Part shown: one piece after another, positions 29,123-38,021 of the stretch
Position numbering within the stretch: position 1 is the first letter of the stretch
Layout of the letters: each line of letters begins with the position of its first letter
Position numbers and translations under genes: made by a program
From: an uncultured Demequina sp.
GTDB taxonomy: Bacteria > Actinomycetota > Actinomycetes > Actinomycetales > Demequinaceae
Reading direction: 5' to 3'
Assembly (NCBI GenBank): GCA_937925595.1
Contig: CALALQ010000329.1
Location: 1 to 42,521, forward strand
DNA length: 42,521 nt
The notes under the pieces: generated by a model
Seen by the model: only the letters and a program-made list of their open reading frames with translations
Told to the model about the DNA's origin: nothing
Database searches by the model: none

Positions 29123-31249
29123 ATGAAGCGTCGGCTTGCTGCTGCGGCGGCACTTGTGGGCATGGCTCTTGGGTTTGGGGTGGTGCTGGCAGCCCCCGCG
29201 CAAGCAGCGGACAACAATGCGATTTCGGGTACCGTCTCGCTTCCTGAGGGGGCGCCGGAGTCATGGGCGAGCAACATCGTGGTTGAACTCGATGGGCCGG
29301 TGCACAGAAGCACGCTCCTCGTACCCGTCGCCAACAGCTTCACCTTCACCGACCTGCCGGACGGTGTGTACACGGTGCGCGCGCTGGGCACGAACGTGAC
29401 GGTCAACGTCATCCCCGAATACTTCGGCGGGTCCTACGTCGCATCGGGTGCTGCCCCGGTGGGAGTGAGCGGTGGCGCGGGTTATCCGGTTGCCAACATC
29501 GCGCTCGACTACGGCGGTTACGTGCAGGGAACACTGTTCTACATAGGCGGAACTCTGCCCACGGAAGACTGGAAGGGCGTGAAGGTCACCGCGTTCGGGC
29601 CCTCCGGTGTGGTGTCCACCAGCCCCGCGAGCAACGGACAGTACTCTCTCAGCGGCCTCATCCCGGGCGCGTACACCTTCCGTGTGGACGCGCAGGAGTA
29701 CATGGGATCCGGCGGGCCCATTACGCCGAACATCGCGAGCGCGTTCCTCTTTGGCAACGGCCACGACCAGCCGGGAAACATCAACATTGCCCCGCGCACC
29801 ACCTCGCCCGCAACACTGTCGTCAGCCCTGTTGTTCGACGCGTTCAACCTCAGCGGCACCGTCGAGATTGAGGGTGTGGACGACCCTGACCAGTTGGGCC
29901 AGGTCTCCGTGGAGATCTACTCCGAGTACTACGTGACGATGCCATCGACCACCGTGGACCCCAACACGGGAGCGTGGAGCCTCGACGGACTCCCCCGCCA
30001 GTACCCCATCTACGTGAGGTTCTCGGGCCCAGGCGTCGTCACCGAGTGGCATGACAACAAGGGCACGCGCGGCGGTGCGACGGCCTTTCCCAACGGGCCG
30101 GGAAACAACGACCTGGGCCTCGTCACCCTGGCACCCGGTCAGCCCGTGTCCGGAACCGTGTCGCTCTCGGGGAGCTTCGATCGCGACGATCTCATGAACG
30201 ACTTGTACGTGCAGTTCTCCAACGACACGTACACCTCGGAACTCGTCTCCGTGGATCCCGTGACGGGCGAGTACACGAGCTCGCCGCTGCCGGTCGGCGA
30301 CTACCTCGTGAGGTTTGCTTCGCAGTACTCGCAGCATGTCGCCACGGAGTTCTACGACGACGTCTACGAACCGGAGCGCGCAACCCTCGTCAACGTCACC
30401 GCCGACGCGCCCGTGACGGGGATCAACGCCGTGCTCAAGAAGCTGCGCCACTACTACTCGACGCCCACGCCCACGATCAGCGGCACCAAGGGACTTGGTG
30501 AGACTCTGACCGCGAAGCCGGGCGCCTGGAGTCCTGCGCCCACTTCCTTCACCTACCAGTGGTACCGCAACGGCGCGGCCATCTCGGGCGCCACCAAGAG
30601 CACCTACAAGCTCACGTCGTCGGACTCGAAGATGCAGATCTCCGTCAAAGTCACCGGCGTCAAAGCAGGCTACGAAGCGACAAGCAAGACCTCCGCCAAG
30701 GTGACGATGCCCACGTTCTTCACCAAGGCGCCCGCGCCGACCATCAGCGGCACCCTGCGTTCGGGCTACACGCTTACCGCGAAAGCGGGCACCTGGTCTC
30801 CTAAGCCGACGCTCTCGTACCAGTGGTACCGCGATGGCAAGGCCATTTCCAAGGCGACCAAGAGCACCTACAAGCTCACAGCGTCGGACAAGGGAAAGAA
30901 GATCACCGTCAAGGTGACCGCGAAGAAGTCCGGATACGGCACCCACGCCAAGACATCGGCCGCGACGACCATCTATAAGGAGTTCTCGAAGGCCCCGTCG
31001 CCCACGATCAGCGGGACGGCCAAGGCCGGCAAGACCCTCACCGCGAAGGTCGGCACGTGGTCGCCCAAGCCCACAAAGTTCACGTACCAGTGGTACCGCA
31101 ATGGAGCAAAGATCTCCGGGGCCACCGCATCGACCTACAAAGTCAAGAGCGCGGACAAGGGAAAGAAGATCACCGTGATGGTCAAGCCCAAGCTCGCGGG
31201 CTACTACCTCCCGGCGAAGACGAGCAAAGCCAAAACCATCGCCAAGTAG
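29123..31249 (+). CDS. Secreted protein with four Cna-B-like modules and three Ig-like repeats
   Basis: The protein is 708 residues. ATG 29123 has a GGAGGG Shine-Dalgarno, and a Sec signal peptide ends at about APAQA. The N-terminal 450 residues hold about four beta modules (each begins with a SGTV- or QGTL-type strand, has a DG/NG-x-Y-S or LPDGVYTV loop, and some end in TEFYDDVYEPE) like Cna-B or carboxypeptidase-regulatory domains. The last 260 residues are three repeats of about 87 residues with PTISGT, TLTAKxGTWSP, YQWYRNG, SGATxSTYKL and GKKITVKVTAKKSGY. The tail is very lysine-rich. No LPXTG, SLH or transmembrane anchor is present. It is probably cell-surface or secreted; the ligand is unknown. 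No catalytic residue pattern is recognised. Confidence 0.82.
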   Translation: MKRRLAAAAALVGMALGFGVVLAAPAQAADNNAISGTVSLPEGAPESWASNIVVELDGPVHRSTLLVPVANSFTFTDLPDGVYTVRALGTNVTVNVIPEYFGGSYVASGAAPVGVSGGAGYPVANIALDYGGYVQGTLFYIGGTLPTEDWKGVKVTAFGPSGVVSTSPASNGQYSLSGLIPGAYTFRVDAQEYMGSGGPITPNIASAFLFGNGHDQPGNINIAPRTTSPATLSSALLFDAFNLSGTVEIEGVDDPDQLGQVSVEIYSEYYVTMPSTTVDPNTGAWSLDGLPRQYPIYVRFSGPGVVTEWHDNKGTRGGATAFPNGPGNNDLGLVTLAPGQPVSGTVSLSGSFDRDDLMNDLYVQFSNDTYTSELVSVDPVTGEYTSSPLPVGDYLVRFASQYSQHVATEFYDDVYEPERATLVNVTADAPVTGINAVLKKLRHYYSTPTPTISGTKGLGETLTAKPGAWSPAPTSFTYQWYRNGAAISGATKSTYKLTSSDSKMQISVKVTGVKAGYEATSKTSAKVTMPTFFTKAPAPTISGTLRSGYTLTAKAGTWSPKPTLSYQWYRDGKAISKATKSTYKLTASDKGKKITVKVTAKKSGYGTHAKTSAATTIYKEFSKAPSPTISGTAKAGKTLTAKVGTWSPKPTKFTYQWYRNGAKISGATASTYKVKSADKGKKITVMVKPKLAGYYLPAKTSKAKTIAK
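30464..31246 (+). repeat. Three tandem Ig-like repeats of the first secreted protein
   Basis: Each unit is about 261 bp. The 15-bp DNA word TACCAGTGGTACCGC occurs exactly at 30554, 30818 and 31085, once per unit. Confidence 0.85.
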
Positions 31250-31553
31250 GACGCGCTGCGGTCTCTCAACGGTCACAAACCACTGGTCAGGGCCGGTCTG
31301 ACAGCAATATTCTGTGCTCACTTCGCGCTCGCGGGGGCCGGGGGGAAGGCTTCGCGGCGTCGGGATGGGGCTCTGCACGCTGCGCCGTGCGGATGGGGTG
31401 TCGCCGCCACGGCGCCCGCGGGTGCGAAGGGGCGGCAACGCTCCGCCGCGCAGCCCCTCGGACAACTCATCTACCCCTCGCGCTCCCCTGCTCGCGGCCC
31501 TAGAGTGTGACATACGTCACACGCCACGCATGAGAATTGCTGAGGGAGGGGTC
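31250..31553 (+). other. 304-bp intergenic region between secreted genes
   Basis: No gene is supported; the open frame running through it looks like arginine/proline-rich noise. The left half has no recognisable hairpin with a T-run. The right end holds a TAGAGT -10-like box (31501-31506), the CRP/GlxR-type palindrome and a GAGGGAGGGG Shine-Dalgarno for the next gene. Confidence 0.6.
31506..31521 (+). promoter_or_regulatory. CRP/GlxR-type operator TGTGACATACGTCACA
   Basis: TGTGA-CATACG-TCACA matches the CRP consensus TGTGA-N6-TCACA perfectly and also fits the GlxR form TGTGANNTANNTCACA. It lies 32 bases before ATG 31554 and overlaps the last base of a TAGAGT -10-like box, so a bound regulator would cover the likely transcription start, which suggests repression. 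The palindrome is seen directly; the regulator is inferred. Confidence 0.65.
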
Positions 31554-32852
31554 ATGCAGGCCTTGAAGGACCGATCCGCCGCGGCCGTCGCCGCACTTGC
31601 CGCCCTAGTGCTTGCCGCCGCCACGGTGGTGGCCGACGCTCGAGCGGCTCATGCCGCCGACACCCACTCGATCTCGGGCACGGTCACGCTGCCGGCGGGC
31701 GAGCCGGCACACATGTACCAGGGCGTGCAGGTCTACGTCTCCCAAGCGGGAGGCGGCATCAGCAGCTCTGCCACGCCAGCGAGCGACGGCACCTACTCCC
31801 TCGGCGGTCTCCCGGCAGGTCAGTACCGCGTGCAGTTCTCTGCAGTCCCCCTCCCTGCCTCAGACCCGGTCGTGACCCCCGAATATGTGACCGAGTTCTA
31901 TCCCGGCGTGTACCAGCAGCAGAACGCCGGACTCGTCGACCTCACCGCGGGCAGCGCGACGGGGATCGACGCAACCCTGGAGTGGGCGAGCACGCTGTCC
32001 GGAAAGGTGACCATAGCGTCGGCCCTCAATGCCGACTGGGTGAAGGGCGTGACGGTCAAGGCGTGGAGTGCCAATGGCGCGAGCGGTTCCGCGGTGCCCA
32101 ACGCCGCTACTGGTGCCTACGAGCTCACGGGACTTCCGGCGGGCGCGTACACGGTGCAGTTCTCGGTGGGTTCGTACTTCGACGGCGGGGTTGTTCTGCC
32201 CGATCTGCTGACCGAGTACTACAACGACGTCTACGGACCCTCCGCGGCCACTCTCGTGACGCTGCCCGCGCACGGTGCAGCTGGTGGGATCAATGCGACG
32301 CTCAGCAATGTTGGCCACTTCACCTCAAGTCCCAAGCCCACAATCGTCTTGAGCAAGCTCACCGTGGGATCGACGCTTGGCTCCAAGACCGGAGTGTGGG
32401 TTCCGACTCCCGCCAAGATCACCTATCAGTGGAAGCGCAATGGCGTCGCGATTTCCGGCGCCACGAAAGCCACCTACAAGATCACCACGAAGGACCGTGG
32501 CAAGAAGATCACGCTGACCACCACGGCGACGCTGAGCAAGTTCACGACAAAGTCGGCGACATCCGCCGCGGTGCTCATTCCCAAGCCATTCTCGAAGACC
32601 GCGACGCCAAAGATCACCGGGACGCTGAAGGTTGGCAAGAAGCTGTCCGTCACGAAGGGCACATGGTCGCCCAAGCCGAGTTTCTCGTACCAGTGGTACC
32701 GCGACGGCAAGAAAATCTCCGGGGCCACAAAGTCCACCTACACGGTGAAAGCTGCGGACAAGGGAAAGAAGATCAAGGTCAAGGTGACCGCAAAGAAGAG
32801 CGGTTACATAACCGTCAGCAAGACATCAGCATCCAAGAAAATCCCTAAATAG
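31554..32852 (+). CDS. Secreted protein with two Cna-B-like modules and two Ig-like repeats
   Basis: The protein is 432 residues. ATG 31554 follows a GAGGGAGGGG Shine-Dalgarno; an ATG 24 bases upstream lacks one. The signal peptide ends at about AAHA. Two beta modules follow (SISGTVTLPAGEP and TLSGKVTIASAL, with GLPAGQYRVQF and GLPAGAYTVQF loops and TEFYPGVY/TEYYNDVY linkers). Two Ig-like repeats end the protein, the first divergent (YQWKRNG, VWVPTPAK) and the second typical (YQWYRDGKKISGATKSTY). It is the only one of the four genes with a CRP/GlxR-type palindrome upstream. The domain order is the same as in its neighbours. No anchor; function unknown. Confidence 0.82.
   Translation: MQALKDRSAAAVAALAALVLAAATVVADARAAHAADTHSISGTVTLPAGEPAHMYQGVQVYVSQAGGGISSSATPASDGTYSLGGLPAGQYRVQFSAVPLPASDPVVTPEYVTEFYPGVYQQQNAGLVDLTAGSATGIDATLEWASTLSGKVTIASALNADWVKGVTVKAWSANGASGSAVPNAATGAYELTGLPAGAYTVQFSVGSYFDGGVVLPDLLTEYYNDVYGPSAATLVTLPAHGAAGGINATLSNVGHFTSSPKPTIVLSKLTVGSTLGSKTGVWVPTPAKITYQWKRNGVAISGATKATYKITTKDRGKKITLTTTATLSKFTTKSATSAAVLIPKPFSKTATPKITGTLKVGKKLSVTKGTWSPKPSFSYQWYRDGKKISGATKSTYTVKAADKGKKIKVKVTAKKSGYITVSKTSASKKIPK
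32331..32849 (+). repeat. Two Ig-like repeats of the second secreted protein
   Basis: Two units of about 260 bp. The second holds an exact copy of TACCAGTGGTACCGC at 32688. Confidence 0.8.
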
Positions 32853-32874
32853 CAGGAGCGTATATCGAAACGTT

Positions 32875-32889
32875 GCGCTAAGGTAGCGC
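32875..32889 (+). other. Short hairpin between secreted genes two and three
   Basis: GCGCTA-AGG-TAGCGC is a perfect 6-bp hairpin in the 65-nt gap. No T-run follows, so it could be an operator or a weak pause site; nothing decides between them. Confidence 0.35.
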
Positions 32890-32917
32890 CGAATGTGTGG
32901 CTCAGCTGAGGAGAACC

Positions 32918-35143
32918 ATGCCCATTTCACGCCGCCTTGCGTCAACCGCGCTCGCCATTGCGCTCGTCCTGTCCATGCTCGTTGCGCTCCCCTCGAGCGG
33001 TGCAGAGACCCGCAGCATCTCCGGCACAGTCACGTGGCCCTCGACACTCGCGAGCAAGTGGAAGTCGCGGATTCAGGTCACCGCGATCTGGACCACCGCG
33101 AGTGGTGGCACCGACGCGGTGACGACCATGGCCAACGCGACCACGGGCAAGTACGAGATCCGCGGGCTGGAACCACGCGTATATCACGTTCACTTCCGAT
33201 CGCTGGGCTACACCGACGCTGACGGCGTCTACGAAGCGGGCCCGCTGGTGTCCGAGTATTACGACGGAGTTCGCGCTGGCAACTCCGCGCTTTTCACCCC
33301 GGTCGACCTCACGCATGCCAATGCCACCGGCATCGACGCCTCTCTCGACATGGGTGCCAGCATTCAGGGCAAGGTGACCGTGCCGTCGGGAACCGCTGCA
33401 GACTGGTGGAAGGGCGTGTTCATCACCGCGTACGACGGGCAGGGCCGGGTCGACGAGGTCAACGTCCGCCGCGACGGCACCTACTCCATCAATGGTGTTC
33501 CGCCTGGCACCTACCGCCTCCAGGCACACATCCGCGCGTACTGGCCAGCGGGTGCGACTACGGCAGTCACGCCGCGGCTCCTGGGCGAGTACTGGAAGGA
33601 AAGCCGCACCCCTGAAAAGGCAACTCCAGTCAAGGTGGGCGCCTCAAACAAGACGGGCATCAACTTCACCCTCGAGAAATCATTCACCGCTTCAGGAACC
33701 GTCTCTCTTCCGGCGTGGGCGGACAAAGACCTGCTGAAGTCGGTGTACGTCTACTTCACCGACAGCACCGGCTGGTCGCGAGGAGCATCGATCAATCCCG
33801 CCACGGGTGCCTGGACGGTCACCGACCTCTACGCGGGCAGCTACACCGTGCGGTTCGGCGTGAACGACATGTACCGAGACTCGCCCAGTGGCCCCTGGAA
33901 GTACAGCGATGTCCTCGCCGAGTACTACAACAACAAGCCCAACGCAGAGACCGCAACAAAGGTCTCGATCACCACAGCCAACAAGACTGGCATCAACGCC
34001 ACCCTCGACGTGGGCGGCGGCATCTCGGGGAAAGTCACCCTCCCGGCCGGGGTGCCCTCGGAGTGGGCCCACGGCTTCAATGTGTTCGCCGTCAAGGCAG
34101 ATGGAACCAGGCACACGGCACGCGTCGACCGCGAAACCGGCGAGTACCGGATCACCAGGCTCGTGCCGGGCGACTACACCGTCCACTTCAGCGTCGCCGC
34201 CTCGGCCTCTGTTGGCGGCGGGCCGAGCTTCTCGCCGCTGCTGGCCAGCGAATACTTCAACAACGTGTACCTCGAGTCGCAGGCGACGCCTGTGACGGTC
34301 ACGGCCGGTGCAACGACAACCGGCATCAATGCTGCCCTCGAGCGCGCCATCTCCGTGGAGAATGGGCCCCGCATCGTTTGGTACGACGACAAGAACGGAC
34401 TCCAGGCACGCCCCGGTGACTGGACGCCCGCGCCCACCGCGTTCGCGTACCAGTGGTTCCGCGACGGGGTCGAGATCCCCGGGGTTACTTCCGACATCAT
34501 CATGCTCAGCGACTCCGACCGCGGGAAGAAGTTCAAGGTCCGCGTCTCGGGCCAGGCACCCGGATATGGCCTGACCGTCAAGGAGCACACGGTGAGCGTG
34601 CCGCTGCTGGACTTCGCCTCGACGCCAATTCCCACGATCACCGGGACGGCACGTTCTGGGTACACGCTGACGGCCAAGCCGGGCACCTGGACCCCGGCGG
34701 CAACGTTCAAGTACCAGTGGTTCAGGAACGGCACCAAGATCTCTGGAGCCACCAAGTCCACGTACAAGGTGCTGACATCGGACCGCGGCAAGAAGATCTC
34801 GGTGAAGGTCACCGCGAGCCGCACGGGGCACACGACCGTCTCGAAGACGTCCGCAGCCAAGCTCATCCTCAAGGAGTTCGCCACCACGCCGACTCCCAAG
34901 ATCACGGGCACGCTCAAGGCCGGCAAGACCCTCACCGCCGTGCGCGGCACGTGGAAGCCCACCCCCACGTCCTACTCGTATCAGTGGTATCGCAACGGCA
35001 AGAAGATCTCCGGCGCCACCAAGAAGACCTACAAGTTGACCAAAGCCGATAAGGGCAAGGTCATCAAGGTCAAGGTGACGGCCAAGAAGTCTGGCTACGC
35101 AAGTACGACCAAGACCTCCAAGGGGAAGACCGTCGCAAAGTAG
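32918..35143 (+). CDS. Secreted protein with four Cna-B-like modules and three Ig-like repeats
   Basis: The protein is 741 residues. ATG 32918 has GAGGAG upstream; the in-frame GTG at 32897 lacks a Shine-Dalgarno. The signal peptide ends near SSGA. Four beta modules follow, each starting S-I-S-G/Q-G-K/A-S-G-T-V and containing DGTYSINGVPPGTYRL or LYAGSYTVRF, ending with linkers such as EYYNNKPNAETATKV and EYFNNVYLESQATPV plus TGIN. Three Ig-like repeats close the protein: a divergent first one (YQWFRDGVEI) and two regular ones. It has the same plan as the first secreted protein, so the two are paralogues by module shuffling. No anchor motif or catalytic signature is seen. Confidence 0.82.
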   Translation: MPISRRLASTALAIALVLSMLVALPSSGAETRSISGTVTWPSTLASKWKSRIQVTAIWTTASGGTDAVTTMANATTGKYEIRGLEPRVYHVHFRSLGYTDADGVYEAGPLVSEYYDGVRAGNSALFTPVDLTHANATGIDASLDMGASIQGKVTVPSGTAADWWKGVFITAYDGQGRVDEVNVRRDGTYSINGVPPGTYRLQAHIRAYWPAGATTAVTPRLLGEYWKESRTPEKATPVKVGASNKTGINFTLEKSFTASGTVSLPAWADKDLLKSVYVYFTDSTGWSRGASINPATGAWTVTDLYAGSYTVRFGVNDMYRDSPSGPWKYSDVLAEYYNNKPNAETATKVSITTANKTGINATLDVGGGISGKVTLPAGVPSEWAHGFNVFAVKADGTRHTARVDRETGEYRITRLVPGDYTVHFSVAASASVGGGPSFSPLLASEYFNNVYLESQATPVTVTAGATTTGINAALERAISVENGPRIVWYDDKNGLQARPGDWTPAPTAFAYQWFRDGVEIPGVTSDIIMLSDSDRGKKFKVRVSGQAPGYGLTVKEHTVSVPLLDFASTPIPTITGTARSGYTLTAKPGTWTPAATFKYQWFRNGTKISGATKSTYKVLTSDRGKKISVKVTASRTGHTTVSKTSAAKLILKEFATTPTPKITGTLKAGKTLTAVRGTWKPTPTSYSYQWYRNGKKISGATKKTYKLTKADKGKVIKVKVTAKKSGYASTTKTSKGKTVAK
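34360..35140 (+). repeat. Three Ig-like repeats of the third secreted protein
   Basis: Units of about 260 bp. The first is divergent in sequence; the other two carry YQWFRNG and YQWYRNG with SGATK. Confidence 0.78.
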
Positions 35144-35254
35144 CCCTTTGTGACAAATCCCACTCCTACAACCCTGTAAACGGCCTGGTAGGACTGGGAC
35201 ACTCGAGGTAGGCCCGCGACCGCGGGTCCCCTTCCGACCCGGCGGAGTGGAAAC

Positions 35255-36256
35255 GTGCGTAAGAACATTGCGATCGCGCTCATCGCGGCGCTCGCCGTTG
35301 CGCTCGCCACACCCGTGGCTGCGCAGTCTGCAGAGGATGCGCAGGACACGGTCTTCCGCCTCACCAACGAGCACCGTGCAGACAACGGTCGCGCGGCGCT
35401 GTCGAGCAAGTCGGCCATGACCACGGTGGCCCAGGACTGGGCGAAGTCCATGGCCAAGTCGGGAGTCCTCAAGCACCGCTCGGACCTCAGTGCGGGCATG
35501 CCCTCAGGCTGGACGGCAATCGGCGAGAACATCGCGTACAACTGCGCGAGTTCGGGCGCAGCCGCGAAGCTCGTGGCGCAGTGGAAGGCTTCAAGCGGTC
35601 ACAACGAGAACATGCTGAACGCCAACTACACCCACCTTGGCGTTGGTGTAGCCGTGGACAGCAAGGGCTGCACATGGGGTGTGCAGGTCTTCGCGAAGTA
35701 CAACAGCACGTCCTCCGGCAAGTTCGCCTTCACGAAGGCGGGCAAGCCCACGATCTCTGGCACCACCAAAGTGGGATACGTGCTGGGCTCCAAGACCGGC
35801 TCCTGGTCTCCCTCACCCAGCAAGTTCAAGTACCAGTGGCTGCGCAACGGCATTGCCATCTCCGGCGCCACTGGCCCCACGTATCGCCTGACGAAGAGCG
35901 ACCGCGGCAAGACCATCACGCTCAAGGTCACCGCCACGCGTTCGGGTTACACCTCGAAGAGCTCGGTTTCCGCAGGCAAGTACATCCCCAAGGTGTTCTC
36001 CAAGGCACCCACGCCCGTGATCTCTGGCACTGCCAAGGTGGGCAAGAAGCTCACCGCCAAGGTGGGCACCTGGTCCCCCACTCCCAAGTTCACCTACCAG
36101 TGGTACCGCAACGGGGCGAAGATCTCCGGCGCCACGGGCAAGACCTACACGCTCAAGTCCGCCGACAAAGGCAAGAAGATCACGGTCAAGGTGAAGGCGA
36201 AGAAGTCCGGCTACACCACCAAGACCAAGACCAGCGCGGCCAAGAAGGTCTCGTAG
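35255..36256 (+). CDS. Secreted CAP/SCP-domain protein with two Ig-like repeats
   Basis: The protein is 333 residues. The signal peptide ends around VAAQS. Residues 28-150 are a CAP (SCP/PR-1) domain: TNEHRADNG, LKHRSDL with H74, AIGENIAY with E91, SGHNENMLN with H116, and THLGVGVAV with H127, so the conserved His/Glu cleft residues are kept. Two Ig-like repeats follow (YQWLRNG and YQWYRNG with SGATG). CAP proteins often bind sterols or metals or act in peptide interactions; bacterial roles are unclear. GTG 35255 has a GGAG about nine bases upstream. It links the CAP domain to the same surface repeats used by the three genes upstream. It converges on the transglutaminase-like gene with a 4-nt gap. 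Confidence 0.88.
   Translation: MRKNIAIALIAALAVALATPVAAQSAEDAQDTVFRLTNEHRADNGRAALSSKSAMTTVAQDWAKSMAKSGVLKHRSDLSAGMPSGWTAIGENIAYNCASSGAAAKLVAQWKASSGHNENMLNANYTHLGVGVAVDSKGCTWGVQVFAKYNSTSSGKFAFTKAGKPTISGTTKVGYVLGSKTGSWSPSPSKFKYQWLRNGIAISGATGPTYRLTKSDRGKTITLKVTATRSGYTSKSSVSAGKYIPKVFSKAPTPVISGTAKVGKKLTAKVGTWSPTPKFTYQWYRNGAKISGATGKTYTLKSADKGKKITVKVKAKKSGYTTKTKTSAAKKVS
35747..36253 (+). repeat. Two Ig-like repeats of the CAP protein
   Basis: Two units of about 255 bp; TACCAGTGGTACCGC recurs at 36095. Confidence 0.82.
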
Positions 36257-36260
36257 CGCC

Positions 36261-37097
36261 TCACGCCTCTTGCGTGATGTCCACCGTCACGTTGAGCGTC
36301 TTGGTGGAGCCAGCAACAACTCCCGTCAGCGGCGGCACGTCGCCGTACTCGCGACCTCTCGCCACGACGACGTGGTGGTCCCCCACTTCGCGATCGTTGG
36401 TGGGGTCAAAGCCGAACCAGTCGCCGGTCCACCACTCGACCCACGCATGAGACTCGCCGCGCACCTTCTCGCCGATCTCCGCGTCACGCTTGGGGTGCAG
36501 GTAACCGGATACGTAGCGCGCGGGAATCCCCACGGCACGCAGCGCGCCGATCGCAAGATGCGCGAAGTCCTGGCACACACCTGAGCGCCCCTCCCATGCG
36601 TCAGCCGCCGGCGTGTGCACCGAGGTGACCCCAGGGACGTAACTGATCTCCCCGTGAAGGCGGTCGCAGATGGCCCTTGCCGCAGCGTCGGGCGTGTTCT
36701 TTGCCGCCATCTCCTGGGCGAAGGCGAGCAGCTCTTCTGTGGGCTCGGTGGTGGGCGTGTTAGTGAGGTACTCGCACAGCAGGTCTTGGAAGCGCGGTCC
36801 CGTGAGCGCCTCCCAGTCCATGCGGTCTTCCTTGGGAGGGATCGAGTTCACCTCCACGAGCGACAGGCCCTTGACGGTGAGCGACTGGTGCGGCTGCAGC
36901 ACCTCGAACACGGTGACGTCGGACTCCCAATAGTCGCGATACGTCTGCCGCCACGTTACGGGCGTGACCTCGATGCGGCTGTCAAGCACGCGCTGGCGCG
37001 GCAGCCACGCGGGCGTCAGGCGCGCCTCGTTGTACGAGGAGACCACCTCGCTTTCGTACGTGAACGCGGTCTTGTGCTCGATGCGCAGGCGGGACAT
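36261..37097 (-). CDS. Transglutaminase-like family protein
   Basis: The protein is 278 residues. The N-terminal beta domain (about 1-85) opens MSRLRIEHKTAFTYESEV, typical of the bacterial transglutaminase-like N-terminal domain. The core keeps the catalytic triad: C175 in GRSGVCQDFAHLAIG, H217 in ESHAWVEWW, and D231 in GFDPTND. This fold includes proteases, amidases and cross-linking enzymes, and the reaction of this branch is unknown. It lacks a signal peptide, so it acts in the cytosol. ATG 37097 directly follows the stop of the alpha-E gene. It is last in the ATP-grasp/alpha-E/transglutaminase operon, a widespread bacterial trio. Confidence 0.9.
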   Translation of the reverse strand: MSRLRIEHKTAFTYESEVVSSYNEARLTPAWLPRQRVLDSRIEVTPVTWRQTYRDYWESDVTVFEVLQPHQSLTVKGLSLVEVNSIPPKEDRMDWEALTGPRFQDLLCEYLTNTPTTEPTEELLAFAQEMAAKNTPDAAARAICDRLHGEISYVPGVTSVHTPAADAWEGRSGVCQDFAHLAIGALRAVGIPARYVSGYLHPKRDAEIGEKVRGESHAWVEWWTGDWFGFDPTNDREVGDHHVVVARGREYGDVPPLTGVVAGSTKTLNVTVDITQEA

Positions 37098-38021
37098 CTA
37101 CAGTGCCTCCTGGTTCCACAGCACGGTGGAGGCTGGCAGGAAGTAGCGGTCTCTGATGAGGTCCGACGCTAGGGCACAGGAACGCTGCACCTCCCGCATC
37201 TGCTCTGGCAGGTTGTCGAGGATCTCGCGCACGTCTCGGTACTCAAGATTGGTGCGTGCCCGGCCGAGCGCGAGGCGCGCGCGGTCGCTCATTGCCTTGT
37301 TGCTCGAGGCGCCTTCGATGAGTCCCAGCGTCTCCTCCGCTTTGGCCAGACTGTAGGCGATGGAGCGCGGGAACAGGCGGTCTATCAGGAGGAACTCCGC
37401 GGCACGCTCCTCGGTGACGAGGGCGCGCACGGTGCGCAGGTACGCCTCGTGTGCAGAACACGAGCGCAGCAGCGTGGTCCAGTTGGGGCCCGAGGTTCCC
37501 TCGAAGTGGCGTGTCATCAGCAGTCGCGCGATCATGTCCGCGCGTTCGAGCGAGCGACCGAGCTCCATGAAGTGCCACGCATCATCGCGGCTCGTGGTTG
37601 CGGAGCTCAGTCCCCAGACCACCGCGGCGCGCTCTCGCACCCAGACGAAGTACTCGTGCGGGCGTGCCGAACTGGTCCAGCGCGGCAGCTGGTTGCGCGT
37701 GGTGTTGAGCGATTCCCACACTTCAGTGGAGATGACCTCGCGAGCGCGACGAGCGTTCTCGCGGGCAGCGGTGAGGGTTCCAGCGATCGACGACGCCTTG
37801 TCGGCGTCGAACGCCAAGTGATTGAGCACGTCCTTGCGCGTGACGGGCTGGGTGAAGTCGCAGTTCATGACGTTGAGCAGCGAGGCGTTTGCGCTGGGCT
37901 CGTCGACCCAGGGGTCTTCGAGCAGCACGTTGAGGTGCACATCGAGAAGTCGCGCGGTGTTGTCCGCGCGCTCGACGTAGCGCCCAATCCAGAATAGGGA
38001 CTCTGCGATGCGGCTCAGCAT
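37098..38021 (-). CDS. Alpha-E domain protein (DUF403)
   Basis: The protein is 307 residues and all-helical in appearance. It begins with the family signature MLSRIAESLFWIGRYVERADNTARLLDVH and carries the SLERADMIARLL block in the middle. The alpha-E family always travels with circularly permuted ATP-grasp and transglutaminase-like genes, and its biochemical role is unknown. ATG 38021 overlaps the ATP-grasp stop by seven bases, and its own stop abuts the transglutaminase start (TAGATG), so all three are translationally coupled. Confidence 0.92.
   Translation of the reverse strand: MLSRIAESLFWIGRYVERADNTARLLDVHLNVLLEDPWVDEPSANASLLNVMNCDFTQPVTRKDVLNHLAFDADKASSIAGTLTAARENARRAREVISTEVWESLNTTRNQLPRWTSSARPHEYFVWVRERAAVVWGLSSATTSRDDAWHFMELGRSLERADMIARLLMTRHFEGTSGPNWTTLLRSCSAHEAYLRTVRALVTEERAAEFLLIDRLFPRSIAYSLAKAEETLGLIEGASSNKAMSDRARLALGRARTNLEYRDVREILDNLPEQMREVQRSCALASDLIRDRYFLPASTVLWNQEAL

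Noticed and set aside
33692..35476. A minus-strand open frame opposite the third secreted protein
   Set aside because: Its repeated look only mirrors the Ig-like repeats of the true gene; no start signal or domain is seen.
29123..36256. CRISPR array or tandem DNA repeats
   Set aside because: The periodicity is about 260 bp, in frame, and diverges at synonymous sites. It is protein repeat coding sequence, not direct repeats with spacers.
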